A DNA stretch of 15,374 nt from contig JAEYSE010000091.1 of the NCBI GenBank assembly GCA_023435025.1, positions 1 through 15,374 on the forward strand, in the 5' to 3' direction. This document shows, in pieces, positions 13,073 through 15,374 of this stretch (position 1 is its first letter; each line of letters starts with the position of its first letter). Both the position numbers and the translations under genes were made by a program. This stretch comes from Bacillota bacterium. GTDB taxonomy: Bacteria > Bacillota > Clostridia > Christensenellales > CAG-138. The notes below the pieces were generated by a model that saw only the letters and a list, made by a program, of their open reading frames with translations, made no database searches and was not told the origin of the DNA.

Positions 13073-13214
13073 ATGACTCCCTCCTTGAAACGCTATACCA
13101 TTAGGATACCACGGCGCAACCGGCTAAAAACGCCCACTCTTATATAAACATGAAATCTCAAGACAATTTCCGCAAAATACCAGAAAACACTGCGGCAATT
13201 GGGCAAACCGCTCG

Positions 13215-13223
13215 TGATATAAT
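13215..13223 (+). promoter_or_regulatory. extended -10 promoter of pflB
   Basis: TGATATAAT gives a perfect TATAAT with a TGn extension. The -35 region is weak (GCAATT with a 17-nt spacer). Transcription would start near 13230, giving a folded leader of about 155 nt. No Rex-type (TTGTTAA-N4-TTAACAA) or FNR-type palindrome was found nearby. Confidence 0.6.
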
Positions 13224-13227
13224 ACAT

Positions 13228-13292
13228 CCCAGTGCGTTCCTCGCACGGTTAGCCGCCGCAAACTTGAATGGTTGCCAGAAGCGGAAACTGGG
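13228..13292 (+). promoter_or_regulatory. folded 5' leader of pflB (junction-like element)
   Basis: CCCAGT (13228-13233) and ACTGGG (13287-13292) can close a domain. It holds a hairpin GTGCG-TTCCT-CGCAC (13232-13246, sharing 2 nt with the closing stem) and a second arm, CCGC (13253-13256) with GCGG (13281-13284), around GCAA/TTGC. This resembles a three-way junction. Downstream, GCAACT (13313-13318) and AGTTGC (13341-13346) form another stem before the ribosome binding site. I could not match the pair to a known riboswitch class. Confidence 0.4.
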
Positions 13293-13386
13293 TATATCAT
13301 AGATAGGAATATGCAACTGTTTTAGTGGGAATTTCGAGTAAGTTGCGCTTTGCGCTGTAATACTGAGCAATGTTAAGGAGAGAAAC

Positions 13387-15374
13387 ATGAAGTTTGATGC
13401 CTGGAATGGGTTCCGCACCGGAAACTACGCAAAAGAAATCGACGTGCGGGATTTTATCTTACAAAACTATACGCCGTACGAGGGCGACGGCGGCTTTTTA
13501 GCCGAGCCGACCGATCGCACAAAAATGCTGTGGGACAAGGTGCTGGCGCTTTATCAGACGGAACGCACGCGCGGCGGCGTATATGATGTGGACGAAAAAA
13601 CCATATCCACCATCACCTCGCACGGGGCGGGGTATATCGACAAATGGCTCGAAGAAATCGTGGGCCTGCAGACGGACGAGCCGCTAAAGCGCGCCATCAT
13701 GCCCTTTGGCGGCATCAACATGGTAGTAAAGAGCGCGGAGTATTACGGCAAGAAGGTGCCGGAGGACATCGAGTACACGTTCCGTCACATCCGAAAAACC
13801 CACAACGACGGCGTATTTGACGTATACACACCTGAAATGCGCCGCGCCCGAAAGGCGGGCGTTATCACAGGCCTCCCGGATGGCTATGGCAGGGGCCGTA
13901 TCATAGGCGATTACCGCCGCGTGCCGCTCTACGGCGTGGATGAGCTGATCAACGATAAGAAAAACCAGATGCGCTTACTGGAGCTTGACGTCATCACCGA
14001 GGACGCCCTCCGCGCGCGCGAGGAAACCACCGACCAGATTGAGGCGCTCAACTCCTTAAAGGAAATGGCCGCCAAGTACGGGTTTGACATCGGCAAACCC
14101 GCATATACCGCCAAAGAAGCCGTGCAGTGGCTCTATTTTGCCTACCTTGGGGCCATCAAGGAACAAAATGGCGCGGCCATGAGCATAGGGCGCATTTCCA
14201 CGTTCCTGGACATCTATTTCGAACGGGATTTGCAGGCCGGGCGGCTGACGGAGGAAACGGCGCAGGAGATTATAGATCATTTCGTCATGAAGTTGCGCAT
14301 GGTGCGCTTTCTGCGTACGCCCGAATACGACGCGCTGTTTTCCGGCGACCCTGTCTGGGTAACGGAAGCTTTGGGCGGCATGGGGATAGATGGGCGCACG
14401 ATGGTCACAAAGACGTCGTTTCGCATGCTGCATACACTTACGAACCTTGGCCCCGCGCCCGAACCCAACCTGACGGTATTATGGTCCACAAACCTTCCGC
14501 AGGGCTTTAAGGAGTACTGCGCACAAGTATCGATCCGCACAAGCTCGCTCCAGTATGAGAACGACGATCTCATGCGAGAATACTGGGGGGATGATTACGG
14601 CATCGCCTGCTGCGTTTCGGCCATGCGCATCGGCAAACAGATGCAGTTTTTCGGCGCGCGCTGCAACCTAGCAAAGGCGCTTTTGTATGCCATCAACGGT
14701 GGCAAGGACGAACTGACGGGCATGCAGGTGGCGCCTGCGTTCGACGCGGTGAGCGGAGATGTTCTTGATTATGCTGAGGTCATGGCGCGCTTTGACATGC
14801 TGATGGACTGGCTTGCGAAGCTCTACATCAACACGCTCAACGCCATACACTACATGCACGACAAATACTGCTATGAGGCGCTGGAAATGGCGCTGCATGA
14901 TAAGGACATTTTGCGCACCATGGCCTGCGGTATAGCGGGGTTGAGCGTTGCTGCGGATTCGTTAAGCGCCATCAAGTACGCGACCGTGCGGCCCGTAAAG
15001 GACGAACAGGGCATCATCACGGATTTCACGGTGGAGGGCGATTACCCGAAGTTCGGCAACGACGACGACCGGGTAGATTCCATTGCGGAATACTTAGTAA
15101 AGCTGTTTATGGAAAAGCTGGAAAAGCAACAGACCTACCGCCGCGCCAAGCAGACGCTGAGCGTGCTGACAATTACCTCCAACGTGGTATACGGCGAAAA
15201 GACAGGCAACACGCCGGACGGCAGAAAAAAGGGCGAACCCTTTGCCCCCGGCGCAAACCCCATGCACGGGCGGGATACTTTAGGCGCGCTCGCCACCATG
15301 AACTCCATTGCGCGGCTGCCCTACAAATACGCGCAGGACGGCATTTCCTATACGTTTTCCATCGTGCCGCGTGC
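13387..15374 (+). CDS. pflB: pyruvate formate-lyase (formate acetyltransferase), 3' truncated
   Basis: The frame opens at an ATG with AAGGAGAG 6 nt upstream and runs to the window end (662 codons of an expected 740-760). The product converts pyruvate and CoA to acetyl-CoA and formate by a glycyl-radical mechanism in anaerobic metabolism, in the cytosol. It begins MKFDAWNGFRTGNYAKEIDV, typical of PflB. The adjacent active-site cysteines are C408 and C409 in YGIACCVSAM, matching C418/C419 of E. coli. The pyruvate-binding region (FGGINMV, SIGRISTFLDIY) and NTPDGRKKGEPFAPGANPMHGRD are well conserved. The glycyl-radical motif (RVSGYAV type) lies beyond the window, as would an activase gene pflA if adjacent. 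Close agreement with PflB proper, rather than choline TMA-lyase or glycerol dehydratase relatives, makes the assignment firm. Confidence 0.97.
   Translation, partial: MKFDAWNGFRTGNYAKEIDVRDFILQNYTPYEGDGGFLAEPTDRTKMLWDKVLALYQTERTRGGVYDVDEKTISTITSHGAGYIDKWLEEIVGLQTDEPLKRAIMPFGGINMVVKSAEYYGKKVPEDIEYTFRHIRKTHNDGVFDVYTPEMRRARKAGVITGLPDGYGRGRIIGDYRRVPLYGVDELINDKKNQMRLLELDVITEDALRAREETTDQIEALNSLKEMAAKYGFDIGKPAYTAKEAVQWLYFAYLGAIKEQNGAAMSIGRISTFLDIYFERDLQAGRLTEETAQEIIDHFVMKLRMVRFLRTPEYDALFSGDPVWVTEALGGMGIDGRTMVTKTSFRMLHTLTNLGPAPEPNLTVLWSTNLPQGFKEYCAQVSIRTSSLQYENDDLMREYWGDDYGIACCVSAMRIGKQMQFFGARCNLAKALLYAINGGKDELTGMQVAPAFDAVSGDVLDYAEVMARFDMLMDWLAKLYINTLNAIHYMHDKYCYEALEMALHDKDILRTMACGIAGLSVAADSLSAIKYATVRPVKDEQGIITDFTVEGDYPKFGNDDDRVDSIAEYLVKLFMEKLEKQQTYRRAKQTLSVLTITSNVVYGEKTGNTPDGRKKGEPFAPGANPMHGRDTLGALATMNSIARLPYKYAQDGISYTFSIVPR

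Noticed and set aside
13228..13386. ZTP (pfl) riboswitch upstream of pflB
   Set aside because: The conserved aptamer blocks I know for this class were not found; only the fragment AGCCGCC is shared. Kept as an unassigned folded leader.

Overview
The window looks like a chromosomal segment of an anaerobic, moderately GC-rich member of the Firmicutes (Clostridia-like). The grounds are a glycyl-radical pyruvate formate-lyase, Gram-positive style ribosome binding sites (AAGGAGG-like), a VanW-family surface protein, a PTS amino-sugar operon and sigma-A type promoters. Species and genus cannot be read from the sequence. Both the first and the last gene are cut by the window edges. No tRNA, rRNA, CRISPR array, transposase or integrase was seen.

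Region 1 (1-3765, + strand) is an amino-sugar operon. It holds the C-terminal part of a glucose/GlcNAc-type PTS EIICB permease, a cytoplasmic CBM9-like protein, glucosamine-6-phosphate deaminase (NagB), a CutC-family TIM barrel and a second protein of uncharacterised type (probably DUF7916). A clean bidirectional terminator closes it. The PTS protein would import and phosphorylate the sugar and NagB would deaminate it to fructose-6-phosphate. The CBM9-like, CutC and DUF7916-like proteins have no assigned step. No nagA is present in the window.

Region 2 (3784-5586, - strand) is a 558-residue membrane-anchored VanW protein. It has its own extended -10 promoter and a perfect 10-bp inverted repeat just after the predicted transcription start.

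Region 3 (5787-7297, - strand) is a compact phage-type lysis cassette: amidase endolysin with two SH3-like repeats, a membrane-anchored coiled-coil protein, and a holin. No head, tail, integrase or repressor gene lies nearby in this window.

Region 4 (7341-10671, - strand) encodes one 1027-residue polypeptide that joins a 12-helix MFS sugar transporter to a complete, catalytically intact GH2 glycosidase. A possible + strand micro-gene with promoter, ribosome binding site and hairpin overlaps its 3' side.

Region 5 (10673-12134) is more AT-rich in its control region. It carries a 302-residue two-TM protein of unknown function preceded by a 52-residue lysine-rich peptide gene (missed by simple ORF calls because it is short), with a near-consensus promoter. 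Divergent from this is a candidate structured non-coding RNA of about 200 nt ending in a terminator. A 13-bp direct repeat spaced exactly 40 bp sits between the two promoters.

Region 6 (12170-13072, - strand) is a tandem VOC/PhnB-like protein. Region 7 (13215 to the end, + strand) is pflB with an extended -10 promoter and a folded 5' leader, truncated by the window edge before its glycyl-radical motif.

The strongest candidates for new biology are the MFS-GH2 fusion, the isolated lysis cassette beside it, the peptide/two-TM pair with its divergent RNA, and the unassigned members of the amino-sugar operon.
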